A stretch of 64,000 nucleotides of DNA from Caldicoprobacter guelmensis (GCF_016908415.1 NZ_JAFBDW010000001.1:441220-505219); one strand, 5' to 3'. Numbered from the stretch's first letter, positions 43,472 through 53,419 are shown. Notes: generated by a model not told the origin, from the letters alone. Program-made: numbers and translations.

Positions 43472-45193
43472 TTACCTTGTGTCCTCCTGTTTCACCTTTA
43501 GTACCCTCAACCTGTTTATGGCGGCGCCAATCTCCTGGGGGCGGGGCTGCGCATAATCCCCCGGATGAAGCCCTTCAAAAGGCGATATTACATCCAGCCC
43601 CTTCTCCTCTATATCCCTATGCACCTTTTGAATGACCTCCCTCAAAGTGGTCTTCCCATCCATGTAATTTTCCATCGCATAGCGAATTATATCTCCAATG
43701 GCCCTTGTTTGGTTTACGTCTACCAGCTGTTCCACATCGTCCAAAATCAAGTTGGTGTTCCCATATTGTATATTGTCCAATCCGCGGGATTTTATCTTCT
43801 TTCGGCCTTTGAGCGAAAGGCTATATGGAAGCGGTATCCTGTGGGTCACCCGAATTGGCTGCCCGCCAGCCTCTTTTTTCCTATCGGTCCTGTATTCCTG
43901 GGCAATCTCCTTGGCTTTGGCAGTAACATCCTTAGGTACATATTGCTCCATCATTATAACCCTATGTGCCACATCAAAATAATCCCCCGAACCACCCACC
44001 ACGATAATTGTAGACACGCCAAGCTGCTCATACAGGTCCTCTACCCTGTCGATGAAAGGCGTAATAGGCTCTGAGCCTTTATGTACCAGCTTTTGCATGC
44101 GCGCGTCCCTGATCATAAAATTGGTAGCGCTGGTATCCTCGTCAATTAAAAGCAGTGAAGTCCCAATTTCCAAGGCCTCCATGATATTAGCCGCCTGTGA
44201 GGTACTGCCGCTGGCATTCTCCGTTGAAAAAGCCTTGGTAGACTCCCCATTGGGAAGGTTGTTGATAAAGGGGCTTATGTCCACCTTTTCTACTCTCCTG
44301 CCGTCCTCTGCCCTGATCTTGACGGCATCTTCAACTGTGACCACCAGCTCCCTTCCGTCGCCGGGTATGTGGTCATACACGCCGCGTTCAATGGCGCGAA
44401 GAAGGGTGGATTTTCCGTGATAACCACCACCTACTATAAGCGTTATACCTTTAGGGATTCCCATTCCCCACACCTTTCCTGCATGGGGGAGTTCCACCAT
44501 GACTTCCAGTTCGGGAGGAGATTTAAAAGGCACCGCTCCATTTTCCATCGGTCGGTCGTCAACTCCGCTACGCCGTGGAAGGATGGAACCGTTGGCAATA
44601 AAAGCCACCAAGCCCATCTCCTTTATCTTATTGCGCAGCACCCACTGGTCCTCCGCAAGGTTGACATGCTTCAGCAGCGCTTCCCTATCCAAATTTTTGT
44701 ATATGAGCGATCGTTCCACCAATCGCGGTAGTTCGTCGAAAAACATCTCCATTGCCTGACCTGCCAGCACCGTTCTACCACGAGCTGGGAGTCCCATGGT
44801 CAGTCGTGCCTCAACGCTTTGGTCACTGACCAACACAGAAGTTCGATATAAAATCTCCTGTCCAACCGAAATGATTGAAATCTGTCCGCTCTTCCCGGTT
44901 CCCCTATTGCCCTTCACAATTTTAGCAATGTTCTTGGAGATCTGGCGGGTAAGAAAATCTTCCAGGCCTTTTCTTCTGGGCTTTGACGAATACAGGCCTT
45001 GCGGAAAACCCGCCACCTTTTGAGGCACTACCACCCTGATCCTGGAGGGCGAAGCAAATGGGTCGCCCTGTACGTGGTCAATATGTAAAATAAAACTGCC
45101 AAAGTCATAAACGCCTTCTATATCCTTATAGGCCTTGTAACCCCTGCCATCAATCCTGCGCAGAATGTTCTCAAGCTGTGACCGATTTTGCAT
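43472..45193 (-). CDS. ABC-class ATPase (COG3044 family)
   Basis: 573-residue protein of the predicted ABC-ATPase family (Pfam ABC_ATPase), soluble and unlike transporters. The Walker A-like loop is TLIVGGGYHGKSTLLRAIE (about residues 250-268), a signature-like stretch TKAFSTENASGSTSQAANI lies near 318-336 and Walker B is GTSLLLIDEDTSATNFMI (about 345-362). The N-terminal region (GRGYKAYKDIEGVYDFG, then PFASPSRIRVVVP) is family-specific. The role of the bacterial family is unknown; the trypanosome relative MRB1590 is a nucleic-acid-binding editing factor. It follows thiI by a few bases on the same strand. Confidence 0.88.
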   Translation of the reverse strand: MQNRSQLENILRRIDGRGYKAYKDIEGVYDFGSFILHIDHVQGDPFASPSRIRVVVPQKVAGFPQGLYSSKPRRKGLEDFLTRQISKNIAKIVKGNRGTGKSGQISIISVGQEILYRTSVLVSDQSVEARLTMGLPARGRTVLAGQAMEMFFDELPRLVERSLIYKNLDREALLKHVNLAEDQWVLRNKIKEMGLVAFIANGSILPRRSGVDDRPMENGAVPFKSPPELEVMVELPHAGKVWGMGIPKGITLIVGGGYHGKSTLLRAIERGVYDHIPGDGRELVVTVEDAVKIRAEDGRRVEKVDISPFINNLPNGESTKAFSTENASGSTSQAANIMEALEIGTSLLLIDEDTSATNFMIRDARMQKLVHKGSEPITPFIDRVEDLYEQLGVSTIIVVGGSGDYFDVAHRVIMMEQYVPKDVTAKAKEIAQEYRTDRKKEAGGQPIRVTHRIPLPYSLSLKGRKKIKSRGLDNIQYGNTNLILDDVEQLVDVNQTRAIGDIIRYAMENYMDGKTTLREVIQKVHRDIEEKGLDVISPFEGLHPGDYAQPRPQEIGAAINRLRVLKVKQEDTR

Positions 45194-45200
45194 TCCTTCA

Positions 45201-46382
45201 TCACCCCTTTACATTCAGCACTTCTATGTTTGCCAACGCTTCTTCGATGAGCTTTTCGCCTTCCACCAGCTTTTCAGCTTCCCTCACCTTTTCTAATTTA
45301 GGCCGCGTAACAGGATGTTTTGGCACAAACACAGTACAGCAATCCTCATAAGGCAAAATCGAAGTCTCGTATGTTCCTATTCTTTTTGCAAGGTCCATGA
45401 TCTCTATCTTATCCATCCCTATAAGTGGCCTAAATACCGGCATAGAAACCGCATCATTGGTAGCACAAAGGCTCTCCAGAGTTTGGCTGGCAACCTGGCC
45501 CAAGCTCTCCCCCGTGACCAATGCCTTGGCACCTTCCCTATGGGCCACCATCTCGGCTATCCTCATCATGAAGCGCCTCATGAGTATGGTAAGCATGTTA
45601 TGAGGGCATTTTTGATACAGCTCCTGCTGTATCTTGGTGAAAGGCACCACGTGCAGCTTTATTTCGCCGCAGTACTGGCTCAAAATCCTACACAACTCAA
45701 TCACTTTCTCCTTTGAGCGCTCACTGGTATATGGGAAACTGTGGTAGTGCACAGCGGTAATCTCAACGCCACGTTTAGCTATCATCCATCCTGCTACCGG
45801 GCTGTCAATACCACCTGAAAGCAGCAATACCGCTTTCCCATTGGTACCTACCGGCATACCGCCAGCTCCGGGAATAGTTTGGCAGTACACATATGCCCAT
45901 TCCCTGACCTCAATGTTGACCATCACCATGGGATTGTGAACATCCACCTTCAAGTTGGGAATGCGCTTTAGAAGATAGCCCCCCACTTTACGGCTTAGCT
46001 CCATAGAGTTCAGATAAAAGCTCTTATCAGACCTCCGGGATTCCACTTTAAAAGTAAAAGGCCCTTCTTGAGCAGCACTTCTACCTTCAATTGCTTGTCG
46101 CAGCAGCATTTCAGCCGCTTTCTGGATGGATATAATATCCTTTTCGACTTTCAATGCGGGACTGAAAGAAATTATACCGAAGACCTTGGCTATGCTGTCA
46201 AAAACCCTGGGGTTATCCCCTATGTTTTCTACATAGTACCTTCCCTCAGCCTTCCTTACCGTTACCCCTTCATAGGGTTCTAAAGCCCTAACTATATTGT
46301 TATACAGCGCCCTTTCAAAATAAGGGCGGTTTAGGCCCTTCAAGTGTATCTCGCCGTAACGCAACAAAGCAACCCTCTCCAC
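45201..46382 (-). CDS. thiI: tRNA sulfurtransferase ThiI
   Basis: Makes 4-thiouridine at position 8 of tRNAs and can supply sulfur to thiamine biosynthesis, taking sulfur from a cysteine desulfurase. 394 residues: NFLD/THUMP region (about 1-170, GEIHLKGLNRPYFERALYNN), then the PP-loop ATP pyrophosphatase domain with AVLLLSGGIDSPVAGWMIA and the acceptor-site segment TLESLCATNDAVSMPVFRP. The rhodanese domain of E. coli ThiI is missing, as is usual in Firmicutes. The frame extends upstream, but GAGGAGG fixes a GTG start at 46382, five bases after the desulfurase stop. This coupling matches the sulfur hand-off. Confidence 0.94.
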   Translation of the reverse strand: MERVALLRYGEIHLKGLNRPYFERALYNNIVRALEPYEGVTVRKAEGRYYVENIGDNPRVFDSIAKVFGIISFSPALKVEKDIISIQKAAEMLLRQAIEGRSAAQEGPFTFKVESRRSDKSFYLNSMELSRKVGGYLLKRIPNLKVDVHNPMVMVNIEVREWAYVYCQTIPGAGGMPVGTNGKAVLLLSGGIDSPVAGWMIAKRGVEITAVHYHSFPYTSERSKEKVIELCRILSQYCGEIKLHVVPFTKIQQELYQKCPHNMLTILMRRFMMRIAEMVAHREGAKALVTGESLGQVASQTLESLCATNDAVSMPVFRPLIGMDKIEIMDLAKRIGTYETSILPYEDCCTVFVPKHPVTRPKLEKVREAEKLVEGEKLIEEALANIEVLNVKG

Positions 46383-46387
46383 TCTAT

Positions 46388-47542
46388 CTACCTCCTCACA
46401 AACCCCTCCAGTTCTTTTACGCACTCCTGTATAAGCCCAGCAGCCCGGCGTACGTCATCCTCGGTATTGAGGTACGACAAGCTGATCCTTATAGCCCCTT
46501 GGGCTATATCCTTTCGGGAGCCAATAGCTTCAAGCACGTGGCTCACATGGCCTTTCTTTGAAGAGCAAGCCGAACCGGTCCCCACATACACGCCCTTTTC
46601 TTCCAGGGCATGCAGCATGACCTCCCCTCTTATGCCTGGGAAACTCACGCTCAAAATGTGCGGCGCTCCCTTCTCAGGCGAGGGCCCATTGATTACCGCC
46701 GAAGGTACCCTCTCAATTAGCTCAGCTACCAGAATGCCCTTTAGCCTGTACAGATAATCCCTGTCAACTTCTTCAAGCCAGCGCACCGCCTCGCCAAACC
46801 CAACAATTCCCGGCATGTTTTCGGTACCACTTCTTACCCCTTTTTCCTGGCCCCCACCCCATTGGAGAGGATGTATCTTTACCCCTTTTCTTATATAAAG
46901 CGCACCTATCCCTTTAGGTGCATGGACTTTATGCCCGCTTATCGATAACAGGTCAATGCCCCATTGGGCCGGCTTTAAGGTGAGCTTACCGAACGACTGG
47001 ACAGCATCCACATGAAAAACAGGGGCATTGCCATGGGTTTTCAACAGGTTACTGATCTCATTAACCGGCTGTATAGAGCCGATTTCGTTGTTTACGTGCA
47101 TTATGCTCACCAGCACAGTATCAGGGCGTAGGGCTTTTTTTAAGTCATCAAGCGAAATTACCCCTTCTTTATTGACTGGAAGGTAGGTTACCTCCCATCC
47201 TTCCTTTTCAAGGTATTTAAACGTATTCAATACCGAAGGATGCTCAATCTGGGTGGTAATGCAATGCCTGCCTTCACGCTTTCTAGCCAGGGCTGTCCCT
47301 ACGATGGCTAAGTTATTAGCTTCAGTTCCGCCCGAGGTGAAAAAAATGCCGTCAGCATCTACGCCAAGCGCTGAAGCGATCCTTTCCCTAGCTTCTTTAA
47401 GCTTTCTCTCGGCCCGCAATCCCATCCTGTGTAGTGAAGACGGATTGCCAAAATCCTCAATCATGCATTTCATAACCGCTCGAGCCACATCCGGGTAAAC
47501 AGGTGTAGTAGCCGCATTGTCTAAGTAGATTTCATGCTCCAC
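46388..47542 (-). CDS. Cysteine desulfurase (NifS/IscS family)
   Basis: PLP enzyme that removes sulfur from cysteine and carries it as a persulfide. 384 residues from a GTG start placed after GAGGAGG (an upstream ATG frame includes that site and is rejected). EIYLDNAATTPVYPDV is the N-terminal signature, LLSISGHKVHAPKGIGALY holds the PLP lysine, and the active-site cysteine lies in GTGSACSSKKGHVSHVL. It is translationally coupled to thiI, so its main job here is probably tRNA thiolation and not general Fe-S assembly; no iscU/sufU is next to it. Confidence 0.94.
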   Translation of the reverse strand: MEHEIYLDNAATTPVYPDVARAVMKCMIEDFGNPSSLHRMGLRAERKLKEARERIASALGVDADGIFFTSGGTEANNLAIVGTALARKREGRHCITTQIEHPSVLNTFKYLEKEGWEVTYLPVNKEGVISLDDLKKALRPDTVLVSIMHVNNEIGSIQPVNEISNLLKTHGNAPVFHVDAVQSFGKLTLKPAQWGIDLLSISGHKVHAPKGIGALYIRKGVKIHPLQWGGGQEKGVRSGTENMPGIVGFGEAVRWLEEVDRDYLYRLKGILVAELIERVPSAVINGPSPEKGAPHILSVSFPGIRGEVMLHALEEKGVYVGTGSACSSKKGHVSHVLEAIGSRKDIAQGAIRISLSYLNTEDDVRRAAGLIQECVKELEGFVRR

Positions 47543-47641
47543 AGTACCATGCCTCCTCATATCTTGGCTCAATCAACCATTATTTTACCCTTTCAACGGT
47601 ATTACTACAAGGGAATATACCAGAAACAAAATAAAATCCCC

Positions 47642-47672
47642 TGCAAAACAAGGGGATTTTTTAGTACCTACA
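47642..47672 (-). terminator. Terminator after the DUF6106-like gene
   Basis: AAAATCCCC and GGGGATTTT arms around a nine-base loop with T-runs, between the membrane-protein gene and the desulfurase gene. Confidence 0.7.
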
Positions 47673-47677
47673 TTGGG

Positions 47678-48217
47678 CTATTTAGTTTTAACATTTCGTG
47701 GGTTGAATATCTTGAAGAGCTCCAACATCTTATCACTGGGTTCGAATACCAGCATGGATTTTACGCCATCATGGGTAAATACGCCATAGTAAAGCCTAGG
47801 ACCTGGATTTAAGAAATAATTGTACCGGTTCTGGATCCCCTTGTGGTTCAACATTCGCTTAAACCCTTCATCGCTTATAGGCGCAATCACCTCGAATTCC
47901 CTTATATCTACTGAAAGGAGCTTTTTTCTTCTGCTGTTGTTAATGATTTTAGCGATATCCAGTATCCCATTGGTAAATGTGTAATCATATTCGATTCTCT
48001 GATTATTCTTCAAGACAAAACACCCGTATGCCAGCGCTCCGCATATCAGCGTAATTACTATGGATGGTATACTTATAACGCCGTTCAATATAGTCATAAG
48101 GCCTTGTACGGCAAAAAGCGCAAATATAACCATACCTATATAGCATATAACATAAATCAGTGAATTTAAACCGGCATTAATCTTGGTAACCGACTCCTCA
48201 TGGAAGTAATCCATCAT
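47678..48217 (-). CDS. DUF6106-like membrane protein
   Basis: 179-residue protein with two closely spaced membrane helices (about residues 17-43 and 47-72) followed by a soluble domain with RIEYDYTFTNGILDIAKIIN and NSRRKKLLSVDIREFEVIAP. This arrangement recalls the DUF6106 family of Clostridia, which has no known function. GGGGGATTAGGCTG places the start at the first of two adjacent ATGs (48217); a frame from 48244 has no ribosome site. It is divergent from the zinc-ribbon protein gene. Confidence 0.7.
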   Translation of the reverse strand: MMDYFHEESVTKINAGLNSLIYVICYIGMVIFALFAVQGLMTILNGVISIPSIVITLICGALAYGCFVLKNNQRIEYDYTFTNGILDIAKIINNSRRKKLLSVDIREFEVIAPISDEGFKRMLNHKGIQNRYNYFLNPGPRLYYGVFTHDGVKSMLVFEPSDKMLELFKIFNPRNVKTK

Positions 48218-48382
48218 CAGCCTAATCCCCCTTTGTAAAATCATCTTTAATTAATTTTAACATGATTTTGTATACTTTAAAACCCCCCACGGCCCTCAAA
48301 TCCATTCTAAAATTTTTATCGAAACGGAAGGATTTTTGTTAAAAACTGCGAATTTTTTATTGAGGGGAGAGGAGGTTGACAA

Positions 48383-49900
48383 ATGATATGTCCAAGTTGT
48401 GGCACCAGAAATAATTATTACCATCGTTACTGTTATTACTGCGGATACAAGCTTATAGTTGATGAAGTAGAAATAAAATCTAATAATAAAGAAAAGCTCG
48501 AGCAATCATCAATGGATGAAAAAATGCCCGAACAGGACCTCAGCCTTGACCTTTTTAAAGCCAATAATAAAAATGTATGGGAGGACGAGGACTTAGGTTG
48601 GCTTTTTGAAGAACCCGACTACACCCAGCAGTTCCCCTTAAGGCGACATCGTAAAGACAGAAGCTCTTCATTTGCTAAAAACGTAGTTAAAATCTGTACG
48701 ACTATTATCTTTCTTGCTACGCTCCTATTTATAAGCTACATAATCGTAGACCAAATTTGGAGGTCACACAGCAAAACTGATACCTACCGCTCCAGGATCA
48801 TCGCTTCTACATTTGTGGATGCTACAACCATTGATGGGAAGCCTGCCCACAGGATTGTGGTAAATACCAGCAATGGAGAAAAAGTAGAGGCACTGGACAA
48901 AGTATATCCCGTAGTAGACGGCAAAGCGGAAATAGTGTATGAAGACGCCTTTCTTTATTCTTACTTCTCTCAGGGTAAGGATGAGGACGAGGTCAAGGTT
49001 CAGCTTGACATCACAATCTATGGGAAAGGGCTTCCTGAATCAAAGAAAAGGGTGGAATTCACGCTAAAGACGCCTTTATCTCCTTTGACATTGATTCAGC
49101 CAGCCTCCGGCGAGGCTTTAGTCGAAGGGAAAAAATACCGAATAATACTTGAGGTAGAACCAGGTTCCCAGGTGTTTATAAACGGTAACAACTACAGTGA
49201 CCTTGTAGACCAGGAAGGCAGGCTTGAAAAGGATATAGAAGTGCCAAACGCTCCTGAAAACATATACGAAATCAAGGTATCCAAACGAGGATATGCGGAT
49301 CACATACGAACCATAGTTCTGAAAAGAGAGGTTTCAGAAGTCCCCTTAATCATAAATCAATCAATACCCGTACAGACCACCGATGAATGGGCAAAAATTA
49401 CCGGTACCACCCATCCACAGGCCGAGCTGGAAGTCAGCCTTGAGCCAAGGTCACAGCCCAGCGTTGATCCGGAAACCGGCAATTTTACGTTATATGTGAG
49501 GGCTGCTGCCCCCGGATACACCCCATGCACCATAACGGCTCATGTGGAGGGAAAAGATGACGCAAAGATAAATCTAGTAATTGATCGCCAGATAAGCGAA
49601 GGGGAATACACCAGGCGCGCTTGGGCATTTGACTATGCTCAGCTAAAGTCCAATCCGGATCTACACAATGGCAGGATATTTGTACTTGAAGGAGTTGTGA
49701 AGGATATAATTGCACTGGGAGACAAAAACATCTTCACCATTGATGTCTCTGCCAATGGTCCTTCTCCTCAGATGGTGTATGTGGAACACTGGGGCAATTT
49801 ATCCATCAGGCTCGGCAATAAAGTAAGGATATTTGGAAACAGATGGGGAAATTATGAAGACATGCCCCGTATACTAGCCAAATACGTATATCGGTATTAA
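48383..49900 (+). CDS. Zinc-ribbon single-pass membrane protein with large outer domain
   Basis: 505-residue protein. The first 24 residues form a zinc ribbon (CPSCGTRNN, YYCGYK), followed by an acidic cytosolic linker, one membrane helix (about residues 106-130, ICTTIIFLATLLFISYIIV) and a ~370-residue outer part. That part looks like two or three beta-sandwich domains (PASGEALVEGKKYRIILEVE, AEITGTTHPQAELEVSLE-type) and ends in an OB-like domain near 430-505. GGAGG precedes the ATG. I recognise no enzyme. The layout (cytosolic ribbon, single helix, outer sensor) suggests a sensor or scaffold. Confidence 0.7.
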   Translation: MICPSCGTRNNYYHRYCYYCGYKLIVDEVEIKSNNKEKLEQSSMDEKMPEQDLSLDLFKANNKNVWEDEDLGWLFEEPDYTQQFPLRRHRKDRSSSFAKNVVKICTTIIFLATLLFISYIIVDQIWRSHSKTDTYRSRIIASTFVDATTIDGKPAHRIVVNTSNGEKVEALDKVYPVVDGKAEIVYEDAFLYSYFSQGKDEDEVKVQLDITIYGKGLPESKKRVEFTLKTPLSPLTLIQPASGEALVEGKKYRIILEVEPGSQVFINGNNYSDLVDQEGRLEKDIEVPNAPENIYEIKVSKRGYADHIRTIVLKREVSEVPLIINQSIPVQTTDEWAKITGTTHPQAELEVSLEPRSQPSVDPETGNFTLYVRAAAPGYTPCTITAHVEGKDDAKINLVIDRQISEGEYTRRAWAFDYAQLKSNPDLHNGRIFVLEGVVKDIIALGDKNIFTIDVSANGPSPQMVYVEHWGNLSIRLGNKVRIFGNRWGNYEDMPRILAKYVYRY

Positions 49901-49935
49901 AAGGAGGTTTTACAAGTGACCTTTGGTGAAAATGA

Positions 49936-49963
49936 AAAGAGCGCCCGCAGAGGGCGCTTTATT
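49936..49963. terminator. Terminator between the zinc-ribbon protein and htrA
   Basis: AGCGCCC/GGGCGCT stem with GCAGA loop and TTTATTCTT tail on the plus strand; it can serve both convergent genes. Confidence 0.75.
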
Positions 49964-51188
49964 CTTCTCGTAACGGCTCAAGAGTTACAGGAAGTGTAAA
50001 CTCCTTGCCATCACGCCATATCTTTATCTTCACTATGTCTCCAACTTTATGTTGGTTTATGGCATCCTTCAATTCCTGGAAGGTCTTTATGGGCTTGTCG
50101 TTGAAACCTATGATCACATCGCCAGGCTGAATTCCAGCCTTTGCAGCAGCTCCGTTTTGCACCACTGCTCTTACTAGTATCCCTTGAGGATAATTGAGCC
50201 TCTTAGCATCTGCAGCAGTAATTTCCTGCCCCCAAATTCCAATACCCGGCTTGTCATCTTCCCTTACCACGACGCCTTTCTGTATTAGTTCCTTTACTAT
50301 AGGCAAAAATTCGTTGGTTGGTATGGCAAAGCCTAAACCTTCTGCTCCACTCCCTTTAAGGGTGTTCATTCCTATGACTTCACCCTTGGCATTGACCAGA
50401 GCTCCGCCACTGTTTCCGCGATTTATAGCCGCATCGGTCTGTATAAGCTTCATGGGTTTTTGGTCAACTACCAGGGTACGGTTTACAGCACTTATCACTC
50501 CTACTGTTATGGTACCTGCAAGGTCGTGGCCCAGCGGATTACCAATGGCTACCGCCAGCTCACCAGGACGAACCTTGTCGGAATCTCCCAGCTTTGCTAC
50601 GGCGTATTTAACCTCTTTAAATACCTGCGGATCGACTTTTACAACAGCTACATCGCTGGTAGTATCCATTCCAACAAGCTGAGCTGGCACCTGCTTTTCT
50701 CCCTGGAACACCACATATAATTCCTTTGCACCTTCTACCACATGTGCATTAGTGACTATATACCCTTCATCGCTAATTATTATACCTGAACCGTAGCCTT
50801 CCTGTTCCTGCATGTACACATCGCCAAAGAACCAGTCCCTGTAGGTTATAATGCTTTTATTGGTTATGCCGACGACGGCCGGACCAACCTTCTCAGCAAT
50901 CTCCACTACCGGATTATCGGATGTGATAAATAAATCCCCCTTATATCCCAATTCGGGGAGCTGCTGTTTGTCTTTATCCTGGTTAGCCTGCTCATTGCCA
51001 GCAACCTTTTGCTCTTGATCCTTTGGCGTTACAACAGCCTTATCGGAATACTTATCGCTGATGTAGGGCAGCATATAATACATGCCAATGGCGCCCAACA
51101 ATGCAAAGACTATCGCTACTGCGATATATTTCCATATTCTACCCTTACCTTGATATTGCTGCTCATCAAATTCGTAGAATTCTCTCAT
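49959..51188 (-). CDS. htrA: HtrA-family serine protease/chaperone
   Basis: Membrane-anchored envelope protease of 409 residues that deals with misfolded proteins outside the cell. One N-terminal helix (about 20-41) is followed by a charged linker, the trypsin-like domain with H149 (TNAHVV), D179 (TTSDVAVVK) and S260 (NRGNSGGAL), and one PDZ domain (about 310-405, GIWGQEITAADAKRL, PGDVIIGFNDKPIKTF). AGGGGG precedes the ATG. It is the third gene after a response regulator and a histidine kinase on the same strand, which is consistent with envelope-stress control. Confidence 0.95.
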   Translation of the reverse strand: MREFYEFDEQQYQGKGRIWKYIAVAIVFALLGAIGMYYMLPYISDKYSDKAVVTPKDQEQKVAGNEQANQDKDKQQLPELGYKGDLFITSDNPVVEIAEKVGPAVVGITNKSIITYRDWFFGDVYMQEQEGYGSGIIISDEGYIVTNAHVVEGAKELYVVFQGEKQVPAQLVGMDTTSDVAVVKVDPQVFKEVKYAVAKLGDSDKVRPGELAVAIGNPLGHDLAGTITVGVISAVNRTLVVDQKPMKLIQTDAAINRGNSGGALVNAKGEVIGMNTLKGSGAEGLGFAIPTNEFLPIVKELIQKGVVVREDDKPGIGIWGQEITAADAKRLNYPQGILVRAVVQNGAAAKAGIQPGDVIIGFNDKPIKTFQELKDAINQHKVGDIVKIKIWRDGKEFTLPVTLEPLREE

Positions 51189-51289
51189 GTTTTACACCCC
51201 CTCGTTACTAAAGATTAATGCTTTACTTTGCAATTTAATTATAAACTCTCTTTTTTAACAAAATATGAACATCTTGTAAACAATTATTT

Positions 51290-52732
51290 TTACCGCGGAA
51301 GTCTATCGGGCTTTTTCGCCGCCTTCAGTGAAAATATGAATGCCGTCCCTTCACCTACCCGGCTGTTGACCCATATATTCTGCTCGTGCTGTTCTATAAT
51401 CTTTTTTACAATAGAGAGACCTAGCCCTCTTCCCCTGTCCTTACCGCTTCTTGACTTATCAACCTGATAAAACCGCTCCCATATGTGCACTATATCTTCC
51501 TTTGGAATACCCGGCCCCTGGTCTTGAATCTTTACATAAACTTTATCCCTGTGTTTCCAGGTCTTTATGATAAGCTTGCCATTCTCGCGATTGTATTTTA
51601 TGGCATTGTCCAGCAGATTTATGACTACCTGCTGAATCCTGTCAGCATCGGCCTCCACCCAGCAGTGCTCATCCTGGAATTCCACCTGCACCTCTATACC
51701 CTTCTGGTTTATTCTCTCCTCCTGAGAAATAAGCGAGCGTCTGATCTGCTCGTTGATGTCAAATACCGATATATTAAGCGGAAATTGCCCAGACTCAATT
51801 TGCGTGAGGTCCAAAAGCTCGTCAATTAGCTTGCTGAGCCTTTGAGCCTCTGATAGGCTTATGCTCAAATACTTTTCTCTGTCCTCTGGCTTTATGGTAT
51901 TATCCAATACCCCCTGAATATAGCCCATGATGGAAGTAAGCGGTGAGCGCAGCTCATGCGATACATTGGCGACAAAGCTCCTACGCATATCCTCTAACTT
52001 CTCCAATGAGTCAGCCATAGCGTTAAAATTTACAGCCAACTGACCAATTTCATCCTTTGTAACCACTTTGACTCGCCGTTTAAAATTCCCTTGAGCAAAT
52101 TCCCGAGAAATTTCATTCATCTGTATCAACGGATTTGATATACGGCGCGACATCCAATAAAGCAATATTACCGATAGACCTGCCGAGATAAAGGCAGCCC
52201 ACCATATGTTTTTGTAAATATCATATAAAGTACGCTTTATTCCTTCTACTGGAGAATGAAGGAATATTGCCCCCCTGATTCTGTTATTGATCCTTAAAGG
52301 TACCCCTACAGTCAAAACTGGTACATCAAAGCGTCCTCCGAAACGGCCAGTCTTGGTGATGATATTTCCCTTCAATATCTGGATAAACTCTTCTTCTGTG
52401 AGTTTTTGTTCCTGCCATCTTTCCTGGTCCTCTTTGGAAGGGCTATAGACAATCCAGATATATCCAAGCCCGTCACTTACCCATATAGTGGTATTTAAAA
52501 ACCGATCTATGACCTTAAAATAGCTATACAATGACCGCCGGTCGATAAGGCCCATGCTGTACATTTCGATGTAAGGGTTAAGCTCCTGGGCTTCCCTTAT
52601 GAGGTCCCGAGCCTTGGTGTTAAAAGCATAATCCATAAAAAAAGTCGACAAAAGCAAACTCAATATTATTATGGTTACAACTATAATAACAAAGTATGTG
52701 ACCATCAAGCGAGTAAATATAGAACGAAACAT
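51290..52732 (-). CDS. Sensor histidine kinase
   Basis: 480-residue membrane sensor. Two helices (about 9-32 and 177-195) flank an extracytoplasmic domain of about 140 residues; a HAMP linker (about 194-246) follows, then HisKA with the phospho-accepting H259 in FVANVSHELRSPLTSI and HATPase with DLTQIESGQF, VVINLLDNAIKYN and GRGLGLSIVKKIIEQH. It begins right at the end of the response regulator gene and is 101 bases upstream of htrA. By domain layout it belongs to the PhoR/ResE-like group; the signal is unknown. Confidence 0.95.
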   Translation of the reverse strand: MFRSIFTRLMVTYFVIIVVTIIILSLLLSTFFMDYAFNTKARDLIREAQELNPYIEMYSMGLIDRRSLYSYFKVIDRFLNTTIWVSDGLGYIWIVYSPSKEDQERWQEQKLTEEEFIQILKGNIITKTGRFGGRFDVPVLTVGVPLRINNRIRGAIFLHSPVEGIKRTLYDIYKNIWWAAFISAGLSVILLYWMSRRISNPLIQMNEISREFAQGNFKRRVKVVTKDEIGQLAVNFNAMADSLEKLEDMRRSFVANVSHELRSPLTSIMGYIQGVLDNTIKPEDREKYLSISLSEAQRLSKLIDELLDLTQIESGQFPLNISVFDINEQIRRSLISQEERINQKGIEVQVEFQDEHCWVEADADRIQQVVINLLDNAIKYNRENGKLIIKTWKHRDKVYVKIQDQGPGIPKEDIVHIWERFYQVDKSRSGKDRGRGLGLSIVKKIIEQHEQNIWVNSRVGEGTAFIFSLKAAKKPDRLPR

Positions 52733-53419
52733 CTATTTCACCTCAAACTTGTACCCTACACCCCAGACCGTCTTTATGTGCCATACATCGGTAGGGTTAT
52801 CAAATTTTTCTCTAAGGCGCTTTATATGCACGTCTACGGTACGGGTATCGCCATAAAAATCATATCCCCATACGCGATCCAGCAGCTGTTCCCTTGTAAA
52901 CACCTTATTGGGGTGCGAAGCCAGAAAATATAGGAGTTCTAATTCCTTGGGAGGAAGTTCCATAGTTTTACCGTGGTACTCTACAGTGTAGTTACCAATA
53001 TCAATGGTCAAATTTGGATAAGACACCACCTTTTCTCTTATACCCGATGCCCTTGACCTACGTAAAACAGCCTTTACCCTAGCAACCAATTCTTTGGGGT
53101 CAAACGGTTTTACTATATAGTCATCAGCACCTAGCTCCAACCCCAACACTTTATCAAAAGTCTCACCCTTTGCTGTAAGCATTATTATGGGTATATCGCT
53201 TATCTTGCGTATTTCCTTACATACCTCCCAGCCATCCATTCCCGGAAGCATTATGTCCAATATTACCAGATTGGGCGGGTTATTTTTAAACGCCTCAATG
53301 CTGGATATCCCGTCAAGATACTGTTCTACATGATATCCTTCTTTTTCAAGGTACAACCTTATAAGCTGACATATATTGGGGTCATCATCCACCACCATAA
53401 TCCTTTGTTGTGCATTCAT
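52733..53419 (-). CDS. OmpR-family response regulator
   Basis: 228-residue DNA-binding partner of the kinase encoded next to it. The receiver domain has the acidic pocket VVDDDP, the phospho-acceptor D55 in LVILDIMLPG, and the conserved K near 104 in IVKPFD; the C-terminal winged helix has TREQLLDRVWGYDFYGDTR and VDVHIKRLREKFD. Start and stop adjoin the kinase gene without a gap. It is the first gene of the three-gene operon with htrA, so HtrA is likely in its regulon. Confidence 0.96.
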   Translation of the reverse strand: MNAQQRIMVVDDDPNICQLIRLYLEKEGYHVEQYLDGISSIEAFKNNPPNLVILDIMLPGMDGWEVCKEIRKISDIPIIMLTAKGETFDKVLGLELGADDYIVKPFDPKELVARVKAVLRRSRASGIREKVVSYPNLTIDIGNYTVEYHGKTMELPPKELELLYFLASHPNKVFTREQLLDRVWGYDFYGDTRTVDVHIKRLREKFDNPTDVWHIKTVWGVGYKFEVK

